From NCBI GenBank assembly GCA_020809705.1, contig CP085828.1, forward strand, positions 4,464,001-4,528,000: 64,000 nucleotides of DNA. The letters run 5' to 3'. Below are positions 1 through 11,526 of this stretch, piece after piece. Origin of the DNA: Calonectria ilicicola (taxonomy: Eukaryota > Ascomycota > Sordariomycetes > Hypocreales > Nectriaceae). The notes under the pieces were generated by a model that saw only the letters and a program-made list of their open reading frames with translations, did no database searches and was not told the DNA's origin. Made by a program: the position numbers and the translations under genes. The stretch's first letter is position 1, and the number at the start of each line of letters is the position of its first letter.

Positions 1-351
1 GCATTCTATTTCTTCCGCAAGGGTATGGTCAAAGTCGATTTGAGAACTTCCAAGAGTCAAAGCTATGAGGAAAATGACGGGATAGGGAAGCAGCGTTTGG
101 TCCTGGACGTGTTTGACCGAGCCGGTGTAGACTGGCATGCAGTGAGCGAAAAGGGGCAATCCATGTTGCATATCGTGGCTGGGAATACATGTATTAATTA
201 TCGCAAGTATGTGACGAGACTTGGGTGGTTTCGCCTTCTGATGGACAGAGGGCTGGACGTGCTAGCAGAAGATGTGGAGCACCAAACAGCACTTGATATT
301 GCAGCGGCTATAGGAGATGAGGATATCTTGAGTATGTTCAAGAAGACATGA
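1..351 (+). CDS. Ankyrin-repeat protein, 3' end only (5' truncated by window)
   Basis: The reading frame is open from base 1 and ends at TGA 349-351, so only the C-terminal 116 or so residues are present. Two degenerate ankyrin units are visible: one around 'GQSMLHIVAGN', where the TPLH-like turn is replaced by SMLH, and one around 'HQTALDIAAAIGDEDIL'. Ankyrin repeats bind proteins, and in fungi they often form the C-terminal sensor of NLR-like or C2H2 multidomain proteins, so the missing N-terminus could carry an effector domain; that is inference. The ATG at 25 is internal to the open frame and is probably not the start. It points toward the C2H2 gene at 1130-6334, with about 780 bases between the two stop codons. 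Confidence 0.6.
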   Translation, partial: AFYFFRKGMVKVDLRTSKSQSYEENDGIGKQRLVLDVFDRAGVDWHAVSEKGQSMLHIVAGNTCINYRKYVTRLGWFRLLMDRGLDVLAEDVEHQTALDIAAAIGDEDILSMFKKT

Positions 352-1129
352 GACGAATATCAAGTGCATTCTGTTGAGGGGTTTTCCTGTAGCCAAGATA
401 GGTAGGGGTAGTTAAGGGCCTCATTACTGTATGAGCGGAAATGGATTTTGGTCTGCTTGAGTTCCGTCTTCGAGTATATTGGTATTGGTGCAGAAATCAG
501 GACAATGCGACTGACTGTGCGAGCAGTTATGACATCAATAAAATTAAAGGGGTCATGCACTAGTCATTCCGAACGGCACAATAATGCACGAAAGTGCACT
601 CACTTTCTCCGTTCGATTGATATAGATTGTTGGCGGTCGTGCACGAACCACAACATGCTGTTCTGCTGTTTTTATCTGTCCTTGTTTTTTCAGTTGGCTA
701 ACACCTTATATTTACATTGATTGCTTCCTTGACTTAGGGCAAGTAGAACACCGTAGTTGATGCATCATTGGGTTTGCGTACCATAGTAGACCTGGCCCGG
801 CATAAGGTGAAGGGTCGTAGGCCCGAGATCAAACGAACCAAGTTCCTCAAAATAGGGACGACATCACCATTTCCATTCTTATTACTCTCTCTATCTTCGC
901 TTAGTGCCCTGTGGCTTCATTTTTCTCGCCGGCGACATGTTTATCTCAACCAACCTGTGGCCTGGTCCTTCCATTTTGAGTAAATGCTATTCTCTCAAGA
1001 AGTCAACCACAACAAAACCTCACTCATAGTTAACCACGTAGTATCCCTACCCTTGATACTTATGTGCAAATGATAGCTGATTTGTTGGCCTAGATTCAGC
1101 AACGTCACTAACACAGGGCCTTAATGGGA
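352..1129. other. Intergenic, convergent gene ends
   Basis: This spacer separates the ends of the ankyrin gene (+) and the C2H2 gene (-). Small open frames here show no domain, no signal peptide and no plausible splice partner. I see nothing else in it. Confidence 0.5.
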
Positions 1130-4100
1130 CTATGCGAAGCCCTCATTCGATGATAGGCCGTCTATTTGGCTCTGGTTGAATATGGCCGTTGCTGGATAAT
1201 TTTTAGCCGCATCTTGAATCAGACTTGGATATATCTTGTTCCACAACTGCATATCTGCGGGTTCGTCCGAGATGCAAACCTCAGAAATACTACGCTTGCT
1301 GCTTAACTGAGTCTCCAAGCTTCTTTCACCCAAGCACCCGAACTGACATAGTTCTTGTTCTAGTAGATCAGTAAGCTGGGGCCTGTGTATAGATGTTGGA
1401 TTGTAATCTTTAAGAACATGATCTAACTCAGAGGCGATGCCAAAAATTCTGATAGCCCAGCGGCGAACTGCTGGTATATCTGAGCTGAGCGAAAATAGGC
1501 CGTGGGCATCAATTTGATTGATGTCATCGATAGTAAGGTCGAGCCTAGTACCCAAACTTGGGTTACCCTCCTTCGAATCTCGAGTAAGTCTTTTCATGTC
1601 TTTGATCCAGATCTCGAGCAGTTCGGAATAGGTTTGTAGAATGTTTAAAGCGCGTTCAAGATCAAATATCAGGTCGATGGATGAAGGAGAGTGTGACACA
1701 AGTTCAAAAACATAATTGGCATAGCCTTGGGCAACCTCCTTTGGGGAAAGATTCTTGGCAATGTTTCTAATAGAAGTAGCCGAGACCCTGCCAATTGGGC
1801 GTTCGCTATAGCCTGCGTGGCAGTATAGGAATTTCAGGAAGAAATCGCGAGTCGAACGTACTGATATACACCGAGGCATCGATTGTATCGCTTGTCGTAA
1901 CAACCACTCGATATCCTGCTTCTGATTCCATTGGATTGGAAGCCTATAGTCAGGTGCCAGATCAAACCCATCTTCTTCTGGAATGAGTTGGCTCCTCTCG
2001 CTGAGATATTTAACCCAATCGACGTCTGATTCCAGTATCTTATCGCAAGCAAGGGTTATTTCCTTCAGAAACTGACAAAATCTTTCGAAGAGATGACGAA
2101 TCTTACGAGTCAAAGCCTTTGTTTGAACCGGATGCGCGAATACTTCTTCGAGATCAGTATTCTGATTTGTGCACCACAGTTTGGCAAAAGCCTGAGATGC
2201 AGCAGAAGTCCCTTGGTAGTTTTCTGCCAGCATGGGAAGATTCGGATAGTCTGGAAATGGTGGTTGACCTTGATCGCCCTTCTCTAAATCTGACATCATA
2301 TGCAAAAACGAACGAATTCCGAATGTGATGCGGCAGGAGTCCAATTTTTCAACTTGAATATTCTTGTTTGCAGAGAGCATTTCAAAATTAAGCAACGGCC
2401 AGATGATGAAATTGATGCAATATTCTGGACACTTGAATCCGATTGCTCGTATGATTTGGATCAGGGGATCGCTGATATGTGGATCCATCAGAGTCTTGCC
2501 ATTTTTCAATATTGGCGACAACATCTCCATTATCGTATCAAGCCTTTTTGTGTCAACATCAGTGGACCTGGTTTTGCGGTATAGATGTACCCAAAGCAAT
2601 TTTGAAATTGCTTGGAGGCAAGTTGGTTTCGCTTTTTGGTCATTCATTTTTGGTCGAAGTGATAGGGTTCTATCAAACCAGCTAGATGCAAAGTCCCAGT
2701 TATTCTGGAGACAGAATAAAGCAGTATCTAAGGGATACGTGGTTGTCCAATTCAGTTTACTGGAAGCTCCTCGTTCCAGCTCCTGGCCAATGTTTAAAAT
2801 CGCAATATCCTGGTCAGGTCCTGATGGGCAGATCCGGTCATCTCGCCCAATCAAGAGGATACTCAATGTGTGACAGAATGCTGATTTAATTGATGGATCC
2901 TTGGAAGACTGAAAATAATCGACCAAAGTTTCCGCAACGTCCATTTGATTCCATTTACGACTGTATGCGGCTGAGATAACGATCTTGGTATGCTTCATAG
3001 CGGCTAGAACAACCTCGGCTTTGGAGGCGTCGACCAAAGCGGTGCCTACAGAGAGGCTGTCGAGACGTTTCATGAATAAGCTCATTGCGCCTTCATAATT
3101 TTTTGAAGCCAGTGCACCCAAGCTCTGCGTGTACACATTCCAGGTGGCTAACCTGGTGGGAGATTGGACCAAGGTATTGGCATCAACGGATGTCAACTCG
3201 TCGTAAATCATGCGAAGTAATAAATTCCCCACATCAGGACTTATCGATTTCATATCCGTTCGGCGAGTGACTTCGAGAAGTGCTCGGGACAAAATGTATG
3301 CAGTGGATCTCGATCGTACTTTTTGTTCATCGGGAATTTTCGGGGAATAGGCACGACTGAATACGCTTCTCTCTTGAATCGCCTGGCGCTGAGGCTGAGT
3401 GATCTTTGTATCGCGTCTCTTTTTCCATAGTGTCAGCCCATCTATTGTCGATTTCGGATTATGGCGAGCAGCTGCTCCAAGCTCCACCAGAACCCGATCA
3501 AAAGACTCGTCGACTCCCGGGCCACAGCTCTTCTCAATCGCAAATTCGTGATCGGAGGGCGAGTAAATTGCTGTATTGAGGAAGTGATCCGCACTAGAAA
3601 CAAACTGAAAGGCGTTAGAGTACGAGAATGATCTTGGCTGTTTGGAACTTACTGTGCTCAAAAGGTCATGCAATTGTCCCGCTTCATCAGTCAGAGACCC
3701 TGAGATCGGATGATTTTCAAGGTTTTCATAGCTTGATTCTATGGGAATCCATATCTCAGTAATTGTAAGATTTTGATATAGTTGTTTCCTCACCTGTCTC
3801 GTTCATGGGAGAGCGTGAATTGTCTTCAACTGCAGATGCCGTTGCACCCGTGAGGCTCCTCAACCAACTTTCGACGTTCAGTTTGTCCACAGATCTAGAT
3901 TCGCTGGCTTCGACATCTTTTCTTAATTAGTAAATAAGGCAGTTGTAAGGTAGCGTAATTACCGACTAAGACCGTACCTAGGTTTGGACTGTGATGTCTT
4001 TTTGAAAGCATCTCTTTCAGAATATGAATCTCATCCTTGAGCCAAAGACTCGCACTCTCAGCAACATCTGTCTTGTACTCTTCAAGGACATTATCCTTCT

Positions 4101-6334
4101 TGTCATCCTCAATTAAATCTGTCGATTGGTCTGAACACCACTCGAGAGTGGCTTGCTTCAAGATGTTGATTATATTCAACAGGTGAGGCATTAGTGATTC
4201 CACTAATACTTGGCGAGGGGGGAGGGAGTTTGATGTGAGTTTAGAGTCGTATTTGGGGAGCTTTCCATCCATATTTTTTCTTCTTTGCCCTCGAGGAAAT
4301 AAATTTGACAGCCTGGCAGAGGTCGAAATTTGTTCTGAAAGAAAAGTAACTTGTTCTTGGAACTTGCTTTTGCCTTTCAAAAGATTAACGAATTGGTTAT
4401 GAGCCAATTTGACCTCGTCCAGGACATTGAGGTTGAGTCTTCCGTTTGCATAGTTCTCGTCCAAGAATGATTCCAATATTTGACAAAGTCGGGTTGGACT
4501 CTCTTCTTGGTCCAAATCCTGGGTATCTTCATCCGACTCCTCTGATCTGGTTGACATGATGTCAGAGCTTGGAGAGATTGCCGAGTTTGCATCTTCTGAA
4601 TCCAGAGACATTCCATTAGTATCCCAGGGAAGAGACCTAAGAGCAAATTCGTGAATGTGGTTGACAATGTGCTCATGCAAATTGTATTGTGGTTCTTCTG
4701 AACGAAATTCGCAAAGAGGGCAGTCAAGCGGGGGGATTAACTCTTGCTCCCAAAGTTCAGCTATCCTAGGAAGAATGTGTGCGGAGAAAGCGCCGGAGTG
4801 GTTTTCATGCATGTGAAGTTCCCAGTCGTTGTAGCACAAAAATTTGAAAGTCTGTTTGGACTCTGATTTGGACTCGCAAGGGAAGCATCTGAAATATTTA
4901 ACGGTGTGCTTTTCGCTGACATGTTGTTGAAGCTGGGCAGAAGTGATGTACATCATATCAGGAGTATCGCACTCTTCAAAGACACACATGTAAGGTAGTA
5001 TATCCCGAGCGACGTGTCCTCTGATCGATGTAAGTTAAAATAAATGCAGTAATTGTTAAAGGTAACGTACCTCCATCTGGATTTGTTATTCCAGTAATCA
5101 ATGTCCAAAAGATTGGCACAATACGGACACTGAACAATCCCACCGGAATCAGGACAGGGGCAATTGGGGTAATCCTGAACTTCCCCGATTGTTGTTATTC
5201 GCGTGGCGTTCGATCGTGTTAGTTTTCGAGGTTCTTTGGTATCAATATTGAACTGAGACCCAACCCTTGTAGCCGTGATAGTTTGATTGGACGGGGCCCG
5301 AATGCTCGGAGTAGGTTGAGCGGCATTAGCCTGGGTGGCTGATTTGTCAACAGAACCACGAGCGGAAATGGGGGCCTCAGGAAGTCGGCCAGTGCTGACA
5401 ACCTTCAGCCCGGTAGGTATGACCTGTTGCAATGGAGGGGGGGGATTTTCGGTGTTTTCTGGCTGGTTTTTCGCATTCCTCGTAGCGTGGATGATTCTAT
5501 TGCGTCGCAATATGTTTCCGTTGATTAATCGGGTTTGAACTTTCGGCAATGTAGTCGAGTCTCTGGTGAGAGATTGTAAACGCGAGTAATCCACAGCTTG
5601 AGTCGAGTTTTGTCTCATGTTCTCAATGACAATGATGGTTTGGAGATGTGTCCGAAATTCCTCATAGTCTCCTGGCTTCAGCAAAGAATCGGCTTTTTGT
5701 TGTCGATATCCTACTCCGGATTGTCTTATCTGCACGGTTATTCCAAACAAATTGCTCAGGAAGTATTCTATGAAGAACTTGTCGCCTTCGAAGGGTCCAT
5801 CATCAACCTCTTCCTCTGGCTCGGAATCGGCGCTATCGTCAGGGGAGTCGTCGGAAGGGAGGTCAGACCAGTTGCAGTCCTCCTCTTCGCCATCCACGCC
5901 ATCATCCACCTCATCATACGTTTCATCATATCTTTCCCCATCATCATCATCATCATCATCCGTTTCGTCATCATCATTATCTGAAAGTATTGGCTCAGTG
6001 TCCGAAAACCCAGATGTCACTAAAAATGAGTTAGATCGTGTCAAGAGAAAATGTTTGAATGCACCATACCATGCCGGAAAAGAACTTGAAGAGTATTTGA
6101 GAGGCCTCTTAAAACAATGCATATTCTCTTCCGGACCTCCGAGTGATCACGCAGTCGATAATCAAGAGATGATCTCCCAACTTCGGTAGCTTTGAATCCT
6201 GCAGCCCATACATTGAACTGTCCTCGTCGAGTCTCAAACCAATCTAACTGTTTGAGATCTGGGACATCAGAGCATTCAGTGAAGTGGCGTTGACATGCTT
6301 CAACCCAATCCTTGATCGTCTGATTAGAATTCAT
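1130..6334 (-). CDS. Large C2H2 zinc-finger protein with a long helical, possibly Mor2/Furry-like C-terminus
   Basis: Five exons: 6334-6070, 6019-5071, 5020-3978, 3916-3794 and 3738-1130. The introns have good borders and the phases agree, giving about 1,662 residues. A further frame-neutral 48-bp intron (3605-3652, GTAAGT..CTAAC..CAG) is likely inside the last exon. The N-terminus has the fungal domain marked by 'GRSSLDYRLRDHSEVRKRI', usual at the start of ankyrin, C2H2 and NLR-like proteins. An acidic D/E tract follows (about 5840-6010), then a C2H2 cluster starting 'WRGHVARDILPYMCVFEEC' across the intron at 5021-5070. The last ~870 residues are mostly helical. The segment with 'ALFCLQNNWDFASSWF' and 'LQAISKLLWVHLYRK' resembles the N-terminal region of Mor2/PAG1/Furry cell-morphogenesis proteins; I judge this by eye only. 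The start is the second ATG of the open frame (6334), which fits the family. A split into two genes is possible but needs no stop to be ignored in the fused model. Confidence 0.7.
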
Positions 6335-6716
6335 TGGAAAATATACAAATAGCGAGAAAGATGATGGTGATATGGTGCGAGAGTCGTTAACCATTCAGTT
6401 GCCCAAGTGTAGAACGTTGGAATGGCTGCGCACCATCTTGATAGCGTAATCAACTCTTTTCTTTATTTAAAGAAGATAATTTCTCAACAAAGGATAATCA
6501 ACCAGGCAGCAATAACGCGATTGCGGGGTCAGAAAGACTGTGAAACAATGAAAAATTTTCTTGTGTGACTCGACGATAATGTGAAGTTGTCGTCTTACGG
6601 CTCCACTGAATCACGGACATGAAACACCTCAAGAATCCAGCCAATATTCTTTATGCGATTCACACTCAACGCCTACAATAGTGAATATAATTCTGTCTCA
6701 TTGTGATTCCGTGTCA
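6335..6716. promoter_or_regulatory. Divergent promoter between the C2H2 gene and the gasdermin-like gene
   Basis: A 382-base gap separates two start codons that face away from each other, so both genes are probably driven from this stretch and may be co-regulated. I found no clear repeated operator in it. The pairing puts a recognition-type multidomain protein next to a predicted pore-forming executor. Confidence 0.5.
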
Positions 6717-7629
6717 ATGGCATCCAAATGCTGGTTTGTACTGGGGCAATCGCACTACCCTCCTCCCAAAATCCCTGCAAATGGCATTGGATTTCCGCAG
6801 GGACCATTGTGTCCTGGGCACATCATTCCAAACCTCAAAAGTCTAGGTAGTGTGATCAACAGAAAAGGGCCCCTGGAGATTACCCCGGATATGAAAATCT
6901 CGTCGACAACTGCTAGGAACTTCTCACGGACGTTGAAGGAATCTAACAATTTCAATACCTCTGTTTCTGCCGACCTGGGTAACTCGTTGCCCAAGGCCGT
7001 TGGTCTTTTTATCACCCTTTCTGTCGGAGTGGCATTCAACGATTCGGTCAAGAATCATTGGGAGTTTGACTCGCTGGACACCTTAGTGTTCGACCCGACA
7101 ACTGAGTATATCGAGGACAGCGTTGAGGACCCAGATATCATCAACTACTTGGACAAAATGGGCGCCTTGAAATCATCCAAGCTCTTCATGATTACCGGAA
7201 TGAAGATCGGCAAGGGTGGCAAGAACTCACTTTCGAACATGAAAAAAGCTGCAATCAAAACCAATGTGAGCAGGTGAGTGAAATATTAATCCTGTTACAA
7301 AGTGCATGTACTCATCTCGTCGTTGCAGCGGGCTTTCGAGCGCTGCTGAGGCTGGCCCATCCAGCAATGTCATCTGGGAAAAGTCAGATTCTTCTCATGC
7401 CGATAAAATGGATGATTTTGTTTGGGCGGTACGGCTAGCAAAACTCAAAAAGGGTCGCTTTTGTAGTGTCTGGCATCACGAGCTGTTTGACAAAGGGGCA
7501 ACCTTCGGCGTTGAGGATAAAGTTGAGCAAGGACACCGGATTGCCCAGGCGCTCAAAGATGAAGGTATAGAGGTGCCTGAAGGATTTAGTGCTTCTTTTG
7601 AAGACGATATTTTTATCTTGGGCGCCTAG
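6717..7629 (+). CDS. Fungal gasdermin-like protein (HET-Q1/RCD-1 type)
   Basis: Two exons, 6717-7273 and 7329-7629, flank a 55-bp intron (GTGAGT..TTGCAG) and give 285 residues. I chose the ATG at 6717 because it places 'MASKCWFVLGQSHYPP' at the N-terminus, as in relatives I recall; an upstream in-frame ATG at 6681 adds 12 unconvincing residues. There is no signal peptide or classic membrane helix. Alternating beta segments ('VGLFITLSVGVAFNDSVKN', 'DTLVFDPTTEYIEDS', 'SKLFMITGMKIGKGG', 'DFVWAVRLAKLKKG') follow the order of the gasdermin pore-forming domain. Fungal gasdermins of this size are known to be activated by proteolytic removal of a C-terminal piece; the tail here (about residues 250-285, acidic with several Phe) could serve as that piece. 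The next gene, 400 bases on, is a subtilisin-type protease, the known partner arrangement. The family call rests on motif recall, not on a search. Confidence 0.72.
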
Positions 7630-8028
7630 AAGTACGAATATTTCTACAGTAGTCGACACTATGGTTTCTCTTTCGCCTGTAAGACGGTAGCCCAGCTAGT
7701 AGCTTACAACCATGTCCTCAAATCTTTTTCTGATTCTCTACAAAATTCCCCAACCCATTGATATTAAAATAAATCCTCATTTGATTCGTTTCAGTTAGGG
7801 CATTCCTCTTTGTACGAGGCGGCCTAGATGAGGATTGGTTGATGAGATATGACAAAGCAAATGATCTCCACCGCCTTGACACAATCGAGAAATTATGTGT
7901 GTAGGACAATATCTTGACCTCTTCCTACTTTATGCAAAGGCATTAGACTGTTTTGCCATCCTTTGCGCGCAATTTGAAACAGCTCAAGCGCTTTCGGCAC
8001 CGCGTTTCCCTCTTCCACTACTCGAACT
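7630..8028. other. Spacer between gasdermin-like and protease genes
   Basis: This 399-base gap should hold the gasdermin 3' end and the protease promoter. The frame upstream of the protease ATG is open for 16 codons back to an acceptor-like AAACAG near 7981, so a short upstream coding exon cannot be excluded. Nothing else is evident. Confidence 0.4.
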
Positions 8029-10903
8029 ATGCAGAACTCAACAGGCTCTCCTGTCGTCTTGTTTGCGATCAAGTCGACGCAACAATTGCAAAATATAGCT
8101 CATGAGCTGGCTCAACCGAGCCAAGCAAACATTTTCTCTGACAGCTTCGAGACCGAGCTCACCAATATTCAATTGGGCCTCGAGATACAGCAGAATAACG
8201 CCAGCCAATTGAGTGGGTCAGCAAGGAGCCGTATCTTCCAGCTTTTAGATAGGCTTGAGAACTTTTGCCAGGTGATTTCCCTCCATCTCAACCTCAAATT
8301 GGCGGCAATTCTAATACTTTCTGGGTTATTAAGGGTTCGAAACAGCGAGCCGCCCGCCCTATTCCGACTGGTAACACATTTGATAAACATCGATATCCTG
8401 CGCTTAGTGAATTACGAACGCTGAAAGGAAAGAGAAGAGTAGAGACAGCTATCAAAAGGTTTTCAGTTGATGCAAACCGGATGCAGAAGCACAAAGAGTT
8501 TCTGACGACATTATCTGGCACATTTGGGAAATCAACCAGCACCATGGACATTCCAGATTTTTCAGACCTGAGTGCAAACGATGCGCTGAAGAGGCGAAAT
8601 GATTATCAGGCCTATATCCAGGAGCTTCACAAGACACTTGTCTCGCATTGTGTTTGTCCAAATAAGGATGGACAGACGCCAATTACTGCCAACCTTAGTT
8701 TGAATGGCTATTGTCTTCAAGAACAATCAGCAGAAAATGTGGCCTTTCGCCTCTTCTTTCTGGATCATCCCCATGAACACGGAGATCACGGTTCTTGCCA
8801 ATGGCAGGATGCGAATGTTCATGTCCCTAGATCAAAGATGGTAAAAGTGATCTCATCCGATGCGGAGACAGACGAGGATATCCATGACACAATTGTTCCT
8901 ATCGAAGCATTTTGCGAAACCATCACAGGTCGGCAACGTTTGCAACTGAAGTTCAAAATTGCAGACGGAAGCCTTATCCTTCAGAGTCCTTGTTCCGTTT
9001 CAGAAGGCTACGATCTCGGTCTACCAAGTGTCTCACTAGCAAATTTGCTAAAGGGTGCCCACCTATCTCAGGTATGTTTATATCATCATTTGTCTGCTTG
9101 AATAATTATTGATGATGAATTTGTTAGAAGATGAAGACTCTATTGTCTTATTTTCTGATAAAGGCAGTTTGGCAGTTTTACGATTCCCCATGGATGCACA
9201 AAGAATGGAACAAAACTCAAATTCACTTCATGTTTGGGGCCAACTCCAACTCCACAACAGAAGTGTTGATAAACGAGCCATTCTTGTCTGCAAATTTCAA
9301 CAATGATCATCCGATTCACTCCGACGACAAGATAAAGTCGCATCCGTTTCCAAAGCTTTCAGCTTTGGGCATCATGCTACTTGAGATTGAACTGGGCATT
9401 TGGATTGAAGAAGAAGCAAGACCAGAGGACTTGGGATCACATGGTGCTCCATTGGCAGTCACAAACTATATTGTTGCCAAACGACTGTTTAATGAAACAG
9501 AGTGGGGGCGCAGAGACACATTCGGACCGTTGAAAAATGTGATAGACATGTGCCTGATGCCTAAAGAGCTTGAGGGATTCCAGTACGATACTGAGGGCCT
9601 TCGCGCTTCAATTGAGGAGTTGTTTATTAACCCACTCCAACACATTTATGAAATAGCCTGGATTGAAGATCCCGATAAAAGCTGTCTTCATGAGATCATA
9701 TATGAGGCTCCATCACCTGGTTCTCATGTAAAGACTGAGACAATACCCACATTATCAAGTGAACAGTCCAAACAATCAAAAGAATTTTTGGCAAGGTGAG
9801 TAACGAAGCCACACTCCCTCGCGCCCATAAAACTTATTGAAAAAAAATACAGTCAAGAGTTATCGAAAAAGTGGTTCGCTAAACTCGGACTTTTCAACAC
9901 CCTACTACGACCCTTGAGTCACGACACAGATGAGAGATACCGCCCTGTGAGAATTGCAATCCTCGACACAGGAATTCATGAAAGCTCTGCGGATCTTATT
10001 GAGGCCTATAAGGATTTTATCAAGGATAGTAAATCCGATGGCAAAGGGGTCAGAAAAGCCCCCGCAGACTCGGCCCAAGGTGACGCAGGTTCTACTGATG
10101 GCAGCCATGACACAGTCTCAGTAGAAGAACAGTCGGAGATGAACTACAAGGACAACACGGGGCACGGAACTAATGCGGTTCATCTGATTACTAAAGCCTG
10201 TCGCCATGCAAAGATCTACGTTGGTCGAGTCTTTGAACATAGCTATGAAGATGCCGCAACCCCTGAATATATGGCTAGTGCCATTAAACATGCTCAAGAC
10301 TGCTGGCAAGCCGATTTAATCGTAATACCATCGGGCTTTATGTCTGAACATGCCGATATAGAAACTGCCATCGAAAACGCTCGCAATGCCCGAATTCTCA
10401 CTTTTGCGGCAGCGTCCAATTACGGCAATCGCGTCGATATTGGTTTTCCAGCGCGGTTGTACCGAGACTTGAAATTGTTTTGCATGTTTTCTACCGACGC
10501 GATGGTCCGCGCTCAGCCTCAATTCAACCCCTCTGGCCACTCTGATGCCAGGTACAACTTTGCTATTTTTGGCGAGAATGTTTTTTCCCAGGAAAGCGAC
10601 ATTCCACTTTCGGGAACTTCATACGCCACCATGATCGGAGCTGCAGTGGCCGCAAGATTGCTAGACTTTTCACGACATAAGGAAAGTCGTGACAAAATCA
10701 GAAATGTCCACAAGCTAACCACAGTGGAGGGAATGTCGGAAGTGTTTGCAGCCATGGCCCGAGATGGAATTGATAACAACTACCACCGTACGGCTCCATG
10801 GAAAATTATTCCGCCGTGCGAGATTGCGGATAAAGATGAGCAAAGAGCTATTTGCCGTAGCGACATTTGCGAGACTATTTCCAGAGCATTGGCAAGGAGA
10901 TGA
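8029..10903 (+). CDS. DUF7580-subtilisin (S8) protease, HET-Q2-like
   Basis: Four exons (8029-8271, 8334-9071, 9128-9795, 9853-10903) give 899 residues with clean phases. Residues 1 to about 545 form the fungal DUF7580-type N-terminus, seen in 'FLIKAVWQFYDSPWMHKEW', 'INEPFLSANF' and 'HPFPKLSALGIMLLEIELG'. A subtilase domain follows with all catalytic elements: Asp588 in 'IAILDTGI', His654 in 'NTGHGT', oxyanion Asn739 in 'AAASN' and Ser806 in 'SGTSYATM'. There is no signal peptide, so it should act in the cytosol. It lies just downstream of the gasdermin-like gene in the same orientation, matching the known fungal pairing in which the protease cleaves the gasdermin. The DUF7580 region may sense a partner or a variant gasdermin (inference). 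The start is not certain, because an upstream exon is possible. Confidence 0.82.
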
Positions 10904-11526
10904 AGCAGGGCCTCACTTTTTGACTCGTTTCATTGATTATTACTGAAACAAATCTCTTGGCATCATTTCAGAAGAATATTTCTTGAAGACAGGAAAGGAT
11001 CATTGCAGGAGTAGGTTATGTATCTAGTAGTCACATTGGAAGATAAAGGCGAACCATAGAACAAAACAAGAATCTAAGAATCCAATAGGCCTCTTGAATA
11101 ATAATTAGCGGCCATAAATTGCGACTCCAACCAGAGAGTAAAGTTAACGCAGAAAGATGATTGATCCGCACTATTCACCAAGAAACAAATTCAACCCCGC
11201 TCGCTCATCCGCTACCCTAATCTCCGGCTATGACTCCAGTGGGGGATGTATTTCCGGTGGGGATCGCAGGTACACCCGATGGGCTATCTCGGGACCCCGA
11301 TGGGCAATATTGCTGACAAGGCTCATTCACGTCACATCACCTCAAACTTTGATAAGGACTGGCACTAATTGAATTGGAGGCTACGATAGTCAAAATCTGG
11401 GATTTATTAGTAGCTCATGAGCGGCTCAGGAGGTTAAATATTGCAACCATCACGTTGTGCTGTAAGCGACAAAGTACAACTCATTTCGATTTTTGGCTGT
11501 GCAAATTTCAAGACGAAGAAATAATC
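10904..11526. promoter_or_regulatory. Promoter region of the GH31 gene with CCGG/GGGG-type sites
   Basis: TCCGGTGGGGAT lies at 11253-11264, and two CCCGATGGGC copies lie near 11275-11305. The first matches half of the palindrome upstream of the sugar permease. GTGGGG also fits the core of a CreA-type carbon-repression site. Short open frames here have no support. Confidence 0.4.

Noticed and set aside
5752..6189. Plus-strand Ser-rich frame
   Set aside because: It is the shadow of the Asp/Glu-rich coding tract of the minus-strand C2H2 gene.
8029..10903. Secreted subtilisin (proteinase K type)
   Set aside because: There is no signal peptide or inhibitor propeptide, and the N-terminal half is a DUF7580 region typical of intracellular fungal proteins.
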